The notes below the pieces were generated by a model. It searched no databases. It worked only from the letters and a program-made list of their open reading frames with translations, and was not told where the DNA came from. A stretch of DNA of 64,000 nucleotides from positions 1 through 64,000 of the forward strand of contig DBQI01000066.1 in NCBI GenBank assembly GCA_002305165.1, in the 5' to 3' direction. Shown here one piece after another: positions 36,060-44,305 of the stretch (position 1 is the stretch's first letter; each line of letters begins with the position of its first letter). The stretch is from Armatimonadetes bacterium UBA1398 (GTDB lineage Bacteria > Armatimonadota > Zipacnadia > UBA1398). The position numbers were made by a program, and so were the translations under genes.

Positions 36060-36136
36060 GGTCCCGTAGCTCAGGTGGATAGAGCAGGAACCTCCTAAGT
36101 TCAAGGTCGCCCGTTCGAGTCGGGCCGGGACCGCCA
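36060..36136 (+). tRNA. tRNA-Arg (anticodon CCT)
   Basis: Acceptor GGTCCCG with CGGGACC, anticodon loop CTCCTAA (CCT), T arm GCCCG-TTCGAGT-CGGGC, discriminator G, encoded CCA. Position 27-43 is a G-A mismatch. Reads AGG codons. It lies 20 bases after the first tRNA-Arg, so both are probably on one transcript. Confidence 0.93.
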
Positions 36137-36157
36137 TATCACCTGAGGTTGCCTCCG

Positions 36158-36631
36158 ATGAACGAACTGACCCGCGACGAATCCTTCATGGCCCAGGCGC
36201 TTCTCGAGGCGGGGCTCGCCCAGAAGCATGGTGACGTACCCGTCGGCGCTGTTGTGGTATGTGATGGGGACATCGTCGGCCGTGGGCACAACCGCCGCGA
36301 GGTCGATGCCGACCCCACCGCTCACGCCGAGATCCTCGCGATCCGCGAGGCGGCCAGGGAGCGCGGAACCTGGTATCTGGATGGGGCCCAGATCTTCGTG
36401 ACACTCGAGCCCTGCGCCATGTGCGCGGGCGCTATCGTCCTCTCCAGGATCGCCCGGGTCGTCTACGGGGCCGATGACCCGAAGGCGGGAGCGTGCGGCG
36501 GGGTACTTGACATCACGGGTGACACCCGGCTGAATCACCAACCGTCTGTAGTGGGTGGAGTCATGCGAGAGGAGTGCTCGGAGCTGATCCGAAACTTCTT
36601 CCGCGGACTGCGAGCCGGAGGTAACATATAG
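36158..36631 (+). CDS. tadA: tRNA adenosine(34) deaminase
   Basis: Converts A34 to inosine in tRNA-Arg(ACG). The 157-residue cytidine-deaminase fold protein has the zinc site HAEILAI (His, catalytic Glu) and PCAMCAG (two Cys), plus VPVGAVVV near the N-terminus. ATG at 36158 has TGAGG upstream. Notably it lies directly between two tRNA-Arg and two tRNA-Ser genes; its own substrate tRNA-Arg(ACG) is not among them. Confidence 0.93.
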   Translation: MNELTRDESFMAQALLEAGLAQKHGDVPVGAVVVCDGDIVGRGHNRREVDADPTAHAEILAIREAARERGTWYLDGAQIFVTLEPCAMCAGAIVLSRIARVVYGADDPKAGACGGVLDITGDTRLNHQPSVVGGVMREECSELIRNFFRGLRAGGNI

Positions 36632-36638
36632 TAGTCTT

Positions 36639-36660
36639 GCGCCGGCACTCCGGCCGGCGC
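36639..36660 (+). terminator. 8-bp hairpin between tadA and tRNA-Ser
   Basis: GCGCCGGC (36639-36646) pairs with GCCGGCGC (36653-36660) over 6 bases. No T run follows, and the tRNA begins 8 bases later, so it could be a weak terminator or part of the tRNA precursor. Confidence 0.4.
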
Positions 36661-36668
36661 CTATGCGC

Positions 36669-36762
36669 GGAGTGGTGTCCGAGTCGGTTGAAGGAGCTCG
36701 CCTCGAAAGCGAGTAGGGTGCCAAAAGCGCCCTCGTGGGTTCGAATCCCACCCACTCCGCCA
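36669..36762 (+). tRNA. tRNA-Ser (anticodon CGA)
   Basis: Class II tRNA with a long variable arm. Acceptor GGAGTGG/CCACTCC, anticodon stem CTCGC/GCGAG with loop CTCGAAA (CGA), T arm GTGGG-TTCGAAT-CCCAC, discriminator G, encoded CCA. Reads TCG. Confidence 0.94.
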
Positions 36763-36813
36763 CCGAGACAACTCGACGGGCCCTAGTGGTTCAGTATGTA
36801 GGTTCCGCTACGC

Positions 36814-36907
36814 GGAGTGGTGTCCGAGCTGGCCTAAGGAGCGCGCCTGGAGAGCGCGTAGGGTACTAGACGTGCCCTCGTGGGTTCGAATCCCACCCAC
36901 TCCGCCA
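36814..36907 (+). tRNA. tRNA-Ser (anticodon GGA)
   Basis: Same acceptor and T arm as the preceding tRNA-Ser (over 30 identical bases at the 3' end), anticodon stem CGCGC/GCGCG with loop CTGGAGA (GGA), encoded CCA. Reads TCC and TCT. The two probably arose by duplication. The converging gene's stop codon is 2 bases beyond the tRNA end. Confidence 0.94.
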
Positions 36908-36908
36908 T

Positions 36909-38870
36909 TCACTCGCCCCGAGCGAGTCTGGCAGCCTGCCCCACCGCGCGGAGCAACGCTACATCCTCGGCCCCAACCGTAACCGCCGACCCCATACAGC
37001 CGCCAGCGCCAACCTCGACCGAGGCGGCAGTCCACGTTCCGGGCAGATCGACCTCACGCGCCTCAGAGGCGTGGTTCACAAGCAGCAGGAGCGCATCATC
37101 ACCCTGCTGCGCCGTGATCCAGGAGATGTCTGCTGTGGGCCCGCGGTCCATGGGCTGAACGGCCTCGCACATGGCCCCGACCAAGTCAGCGAAGAACCCC
37201 AGCCTGGCTGACTGCCTCCCCCATCCCTCCTGCATGAACTCGGGCGTAGAGAGGTACACGCGGCCCTCGCCGAAGCGGTTCTCGAGGAGCACCGGCTCGC
37301 CCCCCGTCGAGCTGGCCAGCACGCGAGCGGAGAGGGGTTCCACCTCAACGGGCGCGTACCACGGCTCCTTCCAGGCGCCTGGTTCGAGGCTGAACACGGG
37401 TTCCTGGAGGTGGATGTCGGTCGCAGAGAAGATGCGCGTCCAGGCGCGGCCACCCATACCGAGGGACACGCCCCAAAGGTGCGGGTCGTCGACCCAATCC
37501 TCGCGCCAACACAGCTGCAGCGCGTTGATGAGCAGCGTTCCTCCCCCCTCGACGTACGCTCGCAGAGTCGAGTGCAAGGAGGGGGTCATCTCCAGGCCGC
37601 CCAGGCATACGACCGCACGGTAGGCGCTCAGTTCCAGAGACGAGACATCCGACGAGACAATGTCGAACGGCCCGTGCGGCGTCGCGGCGAAGTAGCCCGG
37701 GTAGATGTCGGATCGCTCCTCGACGGCTTCGAAGGTCCGGCCGAACCCCGGGAGCAGCACATCGAGGTAGGAACTGAGCATCCGGTCGGTGCGGTCTGTC
37801 GGCAGCTTGCCCCAGACGGTCTCCTCGAGCGCCCAGTTGATGCCGAGGTGGGCCGGACACCAGCCGTTGTCCCGATCGACGAGCACGGCCAGGCCTGGGG
37901 TAGGCTCGATGGGCTCCGAGTGCTCCCGCGCGTAGGCCCAGAAGTCGGCCAACTCGCGTCCCCACGGCCCCAGCCGGAAGCCTCCGTTGCCGTCGCCGGA
38001 GAGCAGTGGCGGCGTGTCCTGGGTGCAGAGCAGCCGTGCGCCCGAGACGTAGGAGAGGTAGAGGCACCTGCGGAGCGACGACGCTGAGTGGCCGCCGCCC
38101 ATTGTGGCCTGCTCGATGGGCCACATCGCCTTGTCCTCGGTAGGGATCTGGCCGATCCACCAGGGCGAGATCCACACGCCCCACTCTCCGCGGAACTGCC
38201 GCGCGCCGCCTCGAAGGTAGGCGAGTTGCAGTTCGGTGGTCGGTAGGTGCTCCAGAAGCTCGGCGATCACCAACGGCGAACCAGAGCGCCAGCCGCTGTG
38301 GTGGTAGGTCATGCACAGGTTAGGCAGGAAGCGGCCGCCCCATCCGTCGTACCGTTGTCGCAGACGGGCCAGCTCGCCCTCGAAGCTCAGCCGTCCCCCT
38401 GCGCGCGTCTGGTAACGGAAGAGCTCAGGGCTGCGCGTCCGGAAACTCGGCCGCAGGCCCTGCTGGTGCATGTCAGCGTCGAGCTCTTCCCCGTGCAGCC
38501 ACCACAGCCGATCCCCCACGAGCAGGCCGATGGCGCGCACTTCGCTCTCATCGAGGAACTCATCGGCGTGGCCGCCATACTGGTAGCCGCCGGGCCGGAG
38601 CGTGTCGCCGAGACCGCGACGCACGCTCACCATGAAGTGCATGTCGTTGCGCACGGCTACCTCGACATCGCGGAGGGTAGTGTTCTCCTCATCCCAGGGG
38701 ACGTTCGAGGTGGCGTAGACGGAGGCGGGGATCCACACGAAGTTGCCCAGGCCGAGGTCCGCCAGGGCCTGGATGTTCGTCTCGCCGTGGGCGCACCCGC
38801 CCACGAGCAGGGGTGTCTCCCCATCGCCGGGGTAGGCCATGAGCAAGGAGAGCAGCGCGAGTAGTCGCAT
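36909..38870 (-). CDS. Secreted protein with amidotransferase-like domain, unknown function
   Basis: A 653-residue protein with signal sequence MRLLALLSLLMAYPGDG. Residues 20-420 look like a TIM-barrel-type glycosidase domain (WGVWISPWWIGQ, GDRLWWLHGEELDAD); residues about 460-590 resemble the class I amidotransferase-like domain found in beta-galactosidases (AYRAVVCLGGLEMTP, YVEGGGTLLIN). The C-terminus is a small beta domain. Probably a carbohydrate-active enzyme, but I cannot name a family or catalytic residues. ATG at 38870 is chosen because it starts the signal peptide; the frame is open further upstream. Confidence 0.7.
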   Translation of the reverse strand: MRLLALLSLLMAYPGDGETPLLVGGCAHGETNIQALADLGLGNFVWIPASVYATSNVPWDEENTTLRDVEVAVRNDMHFMVSVRRGLGDTLRPGGYQYGGHADEFLDESEVRAIGLLVGDRLWWLHGEELDADMHQQGLRPSFRTRSPELFRYQTRAGGRLSFEGELARLRQRYDGWGGRFLPNLCMTYHHSGWRSGSPLVIAELLEHLPTTELQLAYLRGGARQFRGEWGVWISPWWIGQIPTEDKAMWPIEQATMGGGHSASSLRRCLYLSYVSGARLLCTQDTPPLLSGDGNGGFRLGPWGRELADFWAYAREHSEPIEPTPGLAVLVDRDNGWCPAHLGINWALEETVWGKLPTDRTDRMLSSYLDVLLPGFGRTFEAVEERSDIYPGYFAATPHGPFDIVSSDVSSLELSAYRAVVCLGGLEMTPSLHSTLRAYVEGGGTLLINALQLCWREDWVDDPHLWGVSLGMGGRAWTRIFSATDIHLQEPVFSLEPGAWKEPWYAPVEVEPLSARVLASSTGGEPVLLENRFGEGRVYLSTPEFMQEGWGRQSARLGFFADLVGAMCEAVQPMDRGPTADISWITAQQGDDALLLLVNHASEAREVDLPGTWTAASVEVGAGGCMGSAVTVGAEDVALLRAVGQAARLARGE

Positions 38871-38901
38871 GGCAGCGCCCCCTGGGGTCCGTTTCGATGA
38901 G

Positions 38902-39408
38902 CTACGCGTCCAGCCCGGCTCTCTCCATGGCGGCCGCGAACAGAGGCGCCAGCTCGTTGTAGGTCTCGTCCAGCGCCTGCACGACCACCTTGGTGGAGGA
39001 GATGACGCACAGGAAGCTGGTATCGCCGAACCACCGCGGGATGACGTGCATGTGGACATGGTCGGCGACACCGGCGCCACCCGCTTCGCCGAGGTTGTAG
39101 CCCACGTTGAAGCCTTGAGGGTGGGACCACTCGGTCAGCACCTGGATCGATAGCCGCATCAGCTCGGACATCTCGGCCAGTGCGCCGACGGAGAGGCTCG
39201 TCAGGTCGCCCGTGTGCTCGTAGGGAGGGATGAGCAGGTGGCCGTTGTTGTAGGGGTAGAGGTTCATGCACACGTAGGCGTGCTTCCCCTTGGCGAGAAC
39301 GTGTCTCTCACGGTCGAGGCCCTCCCGTTGGTCAAGGCAGAAGGGGCAGCCGCTGCGCTCTTTGGACCGGATGTATCCCATCCGCCAAGGGGCCCATATC
39401 AGCTCCAT
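38902..39408 (-). CDS. HIT-family nucleotide phosphorylase/hydrolase
   Basis: A 168-residue HIT protein of the AP4A phosphorylase-like branch: MELIWAPWRMGYIRS at the start, zinc-ribbon-like CPFC, and the catalytic His triad HVHMHVIPRW. Acts on dinucleoside polyphosphates or nucleotide conjugates. The start is uncertain: ATG at 39408 matches relatives but has a poor ribosome site; ATG at 39459 (AGGAG just upstream) would add 17 residues and overlap the fumarase gene. It follows the fumarase subunits in the same direction. Confidence 0.85.
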   Translation of the reverse strand: MELIWAPWRMGYIRSKERSGCPFCLDQREGLDRERHVLAKGKHAYVCMNLYPYNNGHLLIPPYEHTGDLTSLSVGALAEMSELMRLSIQVLTEWSHPQGFNVGYNLGEAGGAGVADHVHMHVIPRWFGDTSFLCVISSTKVVVQALDETYNELAPLFAAAMERAGLDA

Positions 39409-39431
39409 GCCATGGTCCGCGCGATCCTCGC

Positions 39432-40013
39432 TCAACCTCCGCCTCCCGTCCTCCTCCATGGCTCCTGTGCCACCTCGTAGAAGTCGGATCCCAAAGTGTC
39501 GTTGATCACGATAACGGGGAAGTCCTCGATGACGAGCCGACGGATCGCCTCTGTGCCCAGATCCTCGTACGCGATGACGCTGGCCTCTTTGATACATCGC
39601 CCCAGGAGCGCTCCCGCGCCGCCAATGGCCGCCATGTAGGCGAAGGCTCGCCCCCGGATGGCTTCCCGGACCTCCGCCGCACGGTAGCCCTTCCCGATGG
39701 CGCCCCCGAGGCCCATCTCGATGAACTGGGGGGTGTAGGGATCCATCCGGTAGGCGGTGGTCGGCCCGGCCGACCCGATGGCCTGGCCCGGCCGTGGGGG
39801 AGTCGGGCCCACGTAGTAGATGACCTCGCGCTCGACGGGGATCGGCAGTTCCTCGCCGCGCTCCAGTCCCTGCAGCATCCTCTGGTGCGCGGCATCCCGC
39901 GCCGTGTACATCACGCCCGAGAGGAGCAGTGCATCGCCGGCGCGCAGGTCGCGGATGACCTGCGACGACTCGAAGGGGATGCGGATGGACCGCGCGTGCT
40001 CCGTCTGACTCAT
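39432..40013 (-). CDS. Class I fumarate hydratase, beta subunit
   Basis: C-terminal part of the two-subunit iron-sulphur fumarase/tartrate dehydratase family (fumarate to malate). In 193 residues it has GDALLLSGVMYTARDAAHQR, YYVGPTPP, GSAGPTTAYRMDPYTP and KEASVIAYEDLGTEAI. ATG at 40013 has GGAGGTGAT just upstream and overlaps the alpha-subunit stop by 4 bases, so the subunits are coupled. Tartrate dehydratase is the alternative activity. Confidence 0.88.
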   Translation of the reverse strand: MSQTEHARSIRIPFESSQVIRDLRAGDALLLSGVMYTARDAAHQRMLQGLERGEELPIPVEREVIYYVGPTPPRPGQAIGSAGPTTAYRMDPYTPQFIEMGLGGAIGKGYRAAEVREAIRGRAFAYMAAIGGAGALLGRCIKEASVIAYEDLGTEAIRRLVIEDFPVIVINDTLGSDFYEVAQEPWRRTGGGG

Positions 40014-40852
40014 AGGATCACCTCCCGTCGACGATTGGCGTGGCATTGGATGTTCACCGCGACCGGCAGGGCCGTCACATGGCACGGGTACACCTCGATG
40101 GGGGTCCACAGGCAGGTGACTATGCCACCGAGGCCCTGAGGCCCCACGCCGGTCTCGTTGCAGAGTACGAGCAGCTCCTTCTCCAACTCCGCGATGGCGG
40201 GGTCAGGGTTGAACTCGCCAATGGGTCGCATGATCGCCTTCTTGGCCAGATACGTTGACTTGTCGAAGGTGCCGCCCAAGCCGATGCCCGGGACCAGGGG
40301 CGGACAAGCGTTCGGGCCGGCGTTGGCCACCGTCTCCACCACGAAGCGTTTGACACCCTCGACCCCGTCCGCGGGCTTCAGCATGGCCTGGCGGCTCATG
40401 TTCTCGCTCCCACCGCCCTTGAGGGTGATAGCCAGTTCCAGCCTGTCGCCCGGAACCACGTCGTAGTGGATCACGGCGGGCGTGTTATCCCCCGTGTTCC
40501 GGCGATCCAAGGGGGATTGGAGCATCGAGGCGCGCATGTAGCCCGCCGCGAAGCCGCAGCGAACCCCCTCGTTGATCGCCTCGCTCAGTGCGCCGCCCAC
40601 CACGTGGCAGTCCTGCCCGACTCTCGCGAAGACGATCGCGACGCCGCAGTCCTGGCAGTAGGGCACGCCCGTCGCCGTGGCGAGGCGCGCATTGTCCAGC
40701 AGGATGCGGATCGCGTGCCGCCCGAGGGGCGACTGCTCATCCCGGTAGGCCTTCTCCAGCGCCTGCAACATGTCATCCGTGAGGGCGACTCCGGCGCTCT
40801 GGCACATCTCCGAGATGGCGGAGGCTATCGCGTCGACGTGCACCTCTCTCAT
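40010..40852 (-). CDS. Class I fumarate hydratase, alpha subunit
   Basis: Iron-sulphur-binding subunit. The 280-residue protein has the three Cys expected for the 4Fe-4S cluster in PYCQDCG, ANAGPNACPP and VLCNETGVGPQG, plus KGGGSENMS. ATG at 40852 has GGGGAG 8 bases upstream; GTG at 40861 is also in frame. First gene of a minus-strand unit with the beta subunit and the HIT protein. Oxygen-sensitive class I fumarases are typical of anaerobes and microaerobes. Confidence 0.88.
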   Translation of the reverse strand: MREVHVDAIASAISEMCQSAGVALTDDMLQALEKAYRDEQSPLGRHAIRILLDNARLATATGVPYCQDCGVAIVFARVGQDCHVVGGALSEAINEGVRCGFAAGYMRASMLQSPLDRRNTGDNTPAVIHYDVVPGDRLELAITLKGGGSENMSRQAMLKPADGVEGVKRFVVETVANAGPNACPPLVPGIGLGGTFDKSTYLAKKAIMRPIGEFNPDPAIAELEKELLVLCNETGVGPQGLGGIVTCLWTPIEVYPCHVTALPVAVNIQCHANRRREVIL

Positions 40853-41030
40853 AGTGCTCACTCCCCGCCCTTGCTCGACGCTCCCGGCTTGCCGCCGATG
40901 TGGGTGCGTCCCTCAGGGCGTTCCCTGAGATCCCGCCCGTCACCTGTCTGGCTCATCCGAAGGGGCCGAAGCGCCCCGCGTCGAAGCCGGTACAGGCCGA
41001 CCATCACGCGATCGTGACCCGGAGTGCCGC

Positions 41031-43007
41031 ATGGACAGCGCCCTCAGCTATGGAGCGGTCCGCGCAGAGCATGGGCGGACACCGGAGTTGGACCACGCGG
41101 CATCCCTGCGGCTGACCGCGGCCGTCGGCTTGGGCCTGGTCCTGATCCCCGTCACCGCGCGATGGCTCGCGGAGATCGAATGGGTCCGGTACTCGGACAA
41201 CGCGACGACGCAGGCGTTGTTCCCGCACGCCATCGCGATCCTCGTGACCCTCATCGCCCTATCGGCAGGCGTGCGTAGGATCGCGCCGGCCCTCGCCTTC
41301 GGCCGCCGCGAGGTGCTTGTGTGCTACATCTGCGTGTGTGTCGGCTCCCATCTGGCGGGGCACGACATGCTGCAGATCCTCTACTCCGCCATCGCCTACG
41401 TCGTCCACCAGGCCAAGCCGGAGAACTCCTATGCCGACCTGCTGCATCCCTACATTCCCACGTGGGCGCTGCCGACGGAGGGGCCAGGGCTGAGGTCCTT
41501 CCACGAGGGTGGCTCCAGCTTGGCCGACCCCGCGAACTGGGCGTCGTGGCGCGTCCCGATGGTAACGTGGGGCCTGTTCACGGTGGTGCTCTGCGCCGTC
41601 ATGTTCGCCGTCAGCAACCTGCTGAGGATGCAGTGGGAGAACGAACGGCTCACCTACCCCATCGCTCAGGTGCCCCTCTGGATGTCGCGAGATGAGGGTC
41701 GCGTGATGTTGACGGCGCCGTTCCTGATCGGCGTCGCCTTGGGCGTGCTCCCCACCCTCGTGAACACCATCAAGCACTTCCAGCCGCTCTTCCCTGGCCT
41801 GAACGTCGGCGTCCAGTACCACCAGGTGCCCGATCCGCCGTGGGTCGCCGCCGGCTCTCTGCCAGAGGCGTGGCACCCCTTCGCCTTCGGCCTGGCGTAC
41901 CTGGTGCCCACCGATCTCCTTTTCTCCTGCTGGTTCTTCTATGTCTTCACCAGCTTGCTGAGGGTCATCTCCTACGCCAGAGGACACCAGGCCTGGGGCG
42001 GGTTCCCCTACGTCGATCAACAGGCCACGGGCGCGCACCTCGGCCTGGCGCTGATCGTGCTCGTCAACGCGCGGCGCCACCTTAGGTTCGTCGCTCGCGA
42101 GGCGTGGCGCCCAACGAATGCCACCGAGCGAGAGGCCTTGTCCTACCGCCTCTCGTTGGGAGTGCTCGGAGTCGGTACGCTCATGTTGCTGGGTTGGATG
42201 GTTGCCCTCGGGTTCAGCCCACTCACGGCGGTCGCATGGCTGTCTATCTTCGGCGCCACGGTGCTCGCGGTCACTCGCCTGCGAGCGGAGTACGGCCTGC
42301 CGACCAACGAGCTGTTCCAGAAGGGCGCGGAGTACGTGCTGGTTGGTAGCTTGGGATCGCGGAGCTTCGGCCGCAGTGACCTCGTGGCCATGGGCCTCAT
42401 GAACTGGCTCACGCGCACCCACCGACAGTTCCCCATGCAGGTGCAGGCCGATATGCTGGAGGTGGCGCGACGGGGCGACGTGGGGGTTCGGCGCATGGGC
42501 TGGCTGGTGCTCGCGGCGACGGTGGTGGGCATCCTCTCGGCCAAGTGGGCCCTGTTGGATGTCTCCATGCGGACAGGCATCGCGACGGCGAAAGTCCACG
42601 GCCCGGCCCTCTGGGCGTTCGGGCCCGAGCCCTGGAATAAGGTCGTAGGCTGGATCGACGCCCCCACCGCCCCGGAGTTCGGCCCTACAGTGGCTATCCT
42701 CTACGGCGCGTTCTTCTGCATGGTGCTGTACCGGGCGCGTCTCGCGTGGGTGTGGTGGCCTTTCCACCCGGGCGGGTTCGTGATGTCCTGCACCTTCGGA
42801 CTCGCCCGGCTGTGGCTCCCCCTGTTCCTCACATGGTGTTTCAAAGCCGTTCTACTCCGCTACGGCGGGCACACCGCCTACCGTCGCTGTCTCCCCTTCT
42901 TCCTGGGGATGATCGTAGGCCAGTACACGAGCGCGGTGCTTCGGACCCTGATCGACATCGGCTGGCAGCTCTATCTTCCGGCTGAGTCGGGCATCGGCGG
43001 TCTGTAG
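41031..43007 (+). CDS. Polytopic membrane protein, DUF6785/OPT-like
   Basis: A 658-residue integral membrane protein with about 12-14 hydrophobic segments (for example LTAAVGLGLVLIPVTARWL, VPMVTWGLFTVVLCAVMFAV, LGVLGVGTLMLLGWMVALGF). Conserved-looking motifs include MQWENERLTYPIAQVPL, RAEYGLPTNELFQKG and WWPFHPGGFVMS. It matches my memory of DUF6785/DUF6784 proteins, distantly like oligopeptide transporters and frequent in Armatimonadota and Planctomycetota. Substrate unknown. ATG has GGAG 6 bases upstream. Convergent with the next gene. Confidence 0.75.
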   Translation: MDSALSYGAVRAEHGRTPELDHAASLRLTAAVGLGLVLIPVTARWLAEIEWVRYSDNATTQALFPHAIAILVTLIALSAGVRRIAPALAFGRREVLVCYICVCVGSHLAGHDMLQILYSAIAYVVHQAKPENSYADLLHPYIPTWALPTEGPGLRSFHEGGSSLADPANWASWRVPMVTWGLFTVVLCAVMFAVSNLLRMQWENERLTYPIAQVPLWMSRDEGRVMLTAPFLIGVALGVLPTLVNTIKHFQPLFPGLNVGVQYHQVPDPPWVAAGSLPEAWHPFAFGLAYLVPTDLLFSCWFFYVFTSLLRVISYARGHQAWGGFPYVDQQATGAHLGLALIVLVNARRHLRFVAREAWRPTNATEREALSYRLSLGVLGVGTLMLLGWMVALGFSPLTAVAWLSIFGATVLAVTRLRAEYGLPTNELFQKGAEYVLVGSLGSRSFGRSDLVAMGLMNWLTRTHRQFPMQVQADMLEVARRGDVGVRRMGWLVLAATVVGILSAKWALLDVSMRTGIATAKVHGPALWAFGPEPWNKVVGWIDAPTAPEFGPTVAILYGAFFCMVLYRARLAWVWWPFHPGGFVMSCTFGLARLWLPLFLTWCFKAVLLRYGGHTAYRRCLPFFLGMIVGQYTSAVLRTLIDIGWQLYLPAESGIGGL

Positions 43008-43012
43008 CGTGG

Positions 43013-44068
43013 CTAGTTCGCGGCGGTCCACACGATAGAGACGACATCGGTAGCTGCTTGGCGAGCGACCACGGGATCCTGGTGCCCATCGATGGATACG
43101 ACGAGCACGGACCAACGCCGGTCCGGATACCAGATGATCGCGGCGTCGCTCTCCAGGTCGGGAAGCTCCGCGGGACGGTTCCCCACCACGACGCCGGCCA
43201 GGGAAGGGATACCGCGCGGGATCTTCGATCGGTACTGCTGGCCGCGCAAGGCCTCGAGCGCCAGCTCGGTGCTCTCGCCTCCCAGCAGCTCGCCACGGCC
43301 GAGGCTGAAGAGAAGCTGGGCGATGTCATTCGTCGTGATGGTGTTCTCCAGCCCTCGCGCCCGGGCGGCCATGTCCAGCACCTTTCGCTGGATGCTGGTG
43401 TTCGTGGAGAGCGCCATGTAGCTATGGATCTCTCGATTCAGCTCCTCGATGCCCACCTGGTCGATGATGGCGTTGGCGACGAGGGGATCGCTGCCCTCCA
43501 TCATGCCCTTGATCCCCTCCACCAGGGTCATGCCGGTGCCGCCGAAGGGGGCCTCCATGCTCCACTCGCCGCGATCGACCCGGCTCAACGCCGAGACCAT
43601 GAGGCAGAGCTTCGTGAGTTCGCCCGCGGGCTTCAGCTGGTCGCCGTTGTACGCGAACCCCGTCTTATGGTCGGGCCCGATGTAGCTGAGAGCGAGCCGC
43701 CCACCACTGCGCCGCTCCACCTCTTCGAGGGAGTTCCGCAGGGCAACACGATCGATCTCCTTCGCCTCCGCGGCAGGTGGCGCGGCCGGGGTTGGCAGCT
43801 CAGGCCTCGGCGGAACCACCGCATCTGCCGAGGGCCCTGTGGCGAAGCCGGGCGTCGACGGCTCCTCCCAGGTCAGTTCGGCTGACGCGACGGAGCCGGT
43901 CTCCGCCGTCCGCTCCTCCGCCTCCCGCTTGGCGGCGTTGACTCGGCCAATCATCACGGCGACCATCGCCACGACGACGAGCCAGCCCACCCCGACGCCC
44001 AGGGCGGCGCCGATGGCGAGGGACTTGGTCTTGGGATCGATAGTCTTCGGCTGGCGCTCGGCATCCAC
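43013..44068 (-). CDS. Membrane-anchored beta-lactamase-fold protein, likely inactive
   Basis: A 351-residue protein with one membrane helix (about residues 17-41), a Pro-rich linker and a class A beta-lactamase-like domain (105-351). Fold marks: YNGDQLKPAGELTKLCLMVS aligns to the SxxK region, IIDQVGIEELNREI, and STNTS at the SDN position. Catalytic residues differ: Glu150 stands at the nucleophile Ser position (ELTK), SDN is STN, and the KTG strand reads VVGNRP. Enzyme activity is therefore doubtful; peptidoglycan or penicillin-like ligand binding is possible. GTG at 44068 has AAGGGAG upstream. Confidence 0.75.
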   Translation of the reverse strand: MDAERQPKTIDPKTKSLAIGAALGVGVGWLVVVAMVAVMIGRVNAAKREAEERTAETGSVASAELTWEEPSTPGFATGPSADAVVPPRPELPTPAAPPAAEAKEIDRVALRNSLEEVERRSGGRLALSYIGPDHKTGFAYNGDQLKPAGELTKLCLMVSALSRVDRGEWSMEAPFGGTGMTLVEGIKGMMEGSDPLVANAIIDQVGIEELNREIHSYMALSTNTSIQRKVLDMAARARGLENTITTNDIAQLLFSLGRGELLGGESTELALEALRGQQYRSKIPRGIPSLAGVVVGNRPAELPDLESDAAIIWYPDRRWSVLVVSIDGHQDPVVARQAATDVVSIVWTAAN

Positions 44069-44096
44069 GCGGGCTACTCCCTTCCGGCGCACGCTC

Positions 44097-44300
44097 CTAA
44101 GCCCCCGCGATGCGGGGCATGCGAGTCGGCTCTCGCTCCATCTCAGCCTGCACGAACCGATGGAGCAGAGCGCACCTGAGCGACTGGAACGCAGGCTCAT
44201 CCCACAGATTGCGGCGCTCCTCAGGGTCCTCCTTCAGGTCGAACAGCTCCTCGTACGGCCTGCCTGGTGATCTTGTGGCGGTTCTCGACGAGGGCATGGC
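44097..44300 (-). pseudogene. Sulfatase C-terminal remnant
   Basis: Reads PYEELFDLKEDPEERRNLW followed by a helix and stop: the standard C-terminal end of arylsulfatase-family proteins. Just upstream, in a different frame, GHALVENRHKITRQ looks like the preceding sulfatase strand, so a frameshift near 44272 splits it. No catalytic part exists; the DUF1080/HEAT gene ends directly upstream (44306). Best read as the leftover of a deleted sulfatase gene. Confidence 0.65.
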
Positions 44301-44305
44301 CGCGC

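Noticed and set aside
36669..36907. Repeated tRNA-Ser 3' ends as attachment sites of an integrated element
   Set aside because: The repeat is explained by two complete tRNA-Ser genes only 51 bases apart; no integrase or mobile genes lie nearby.
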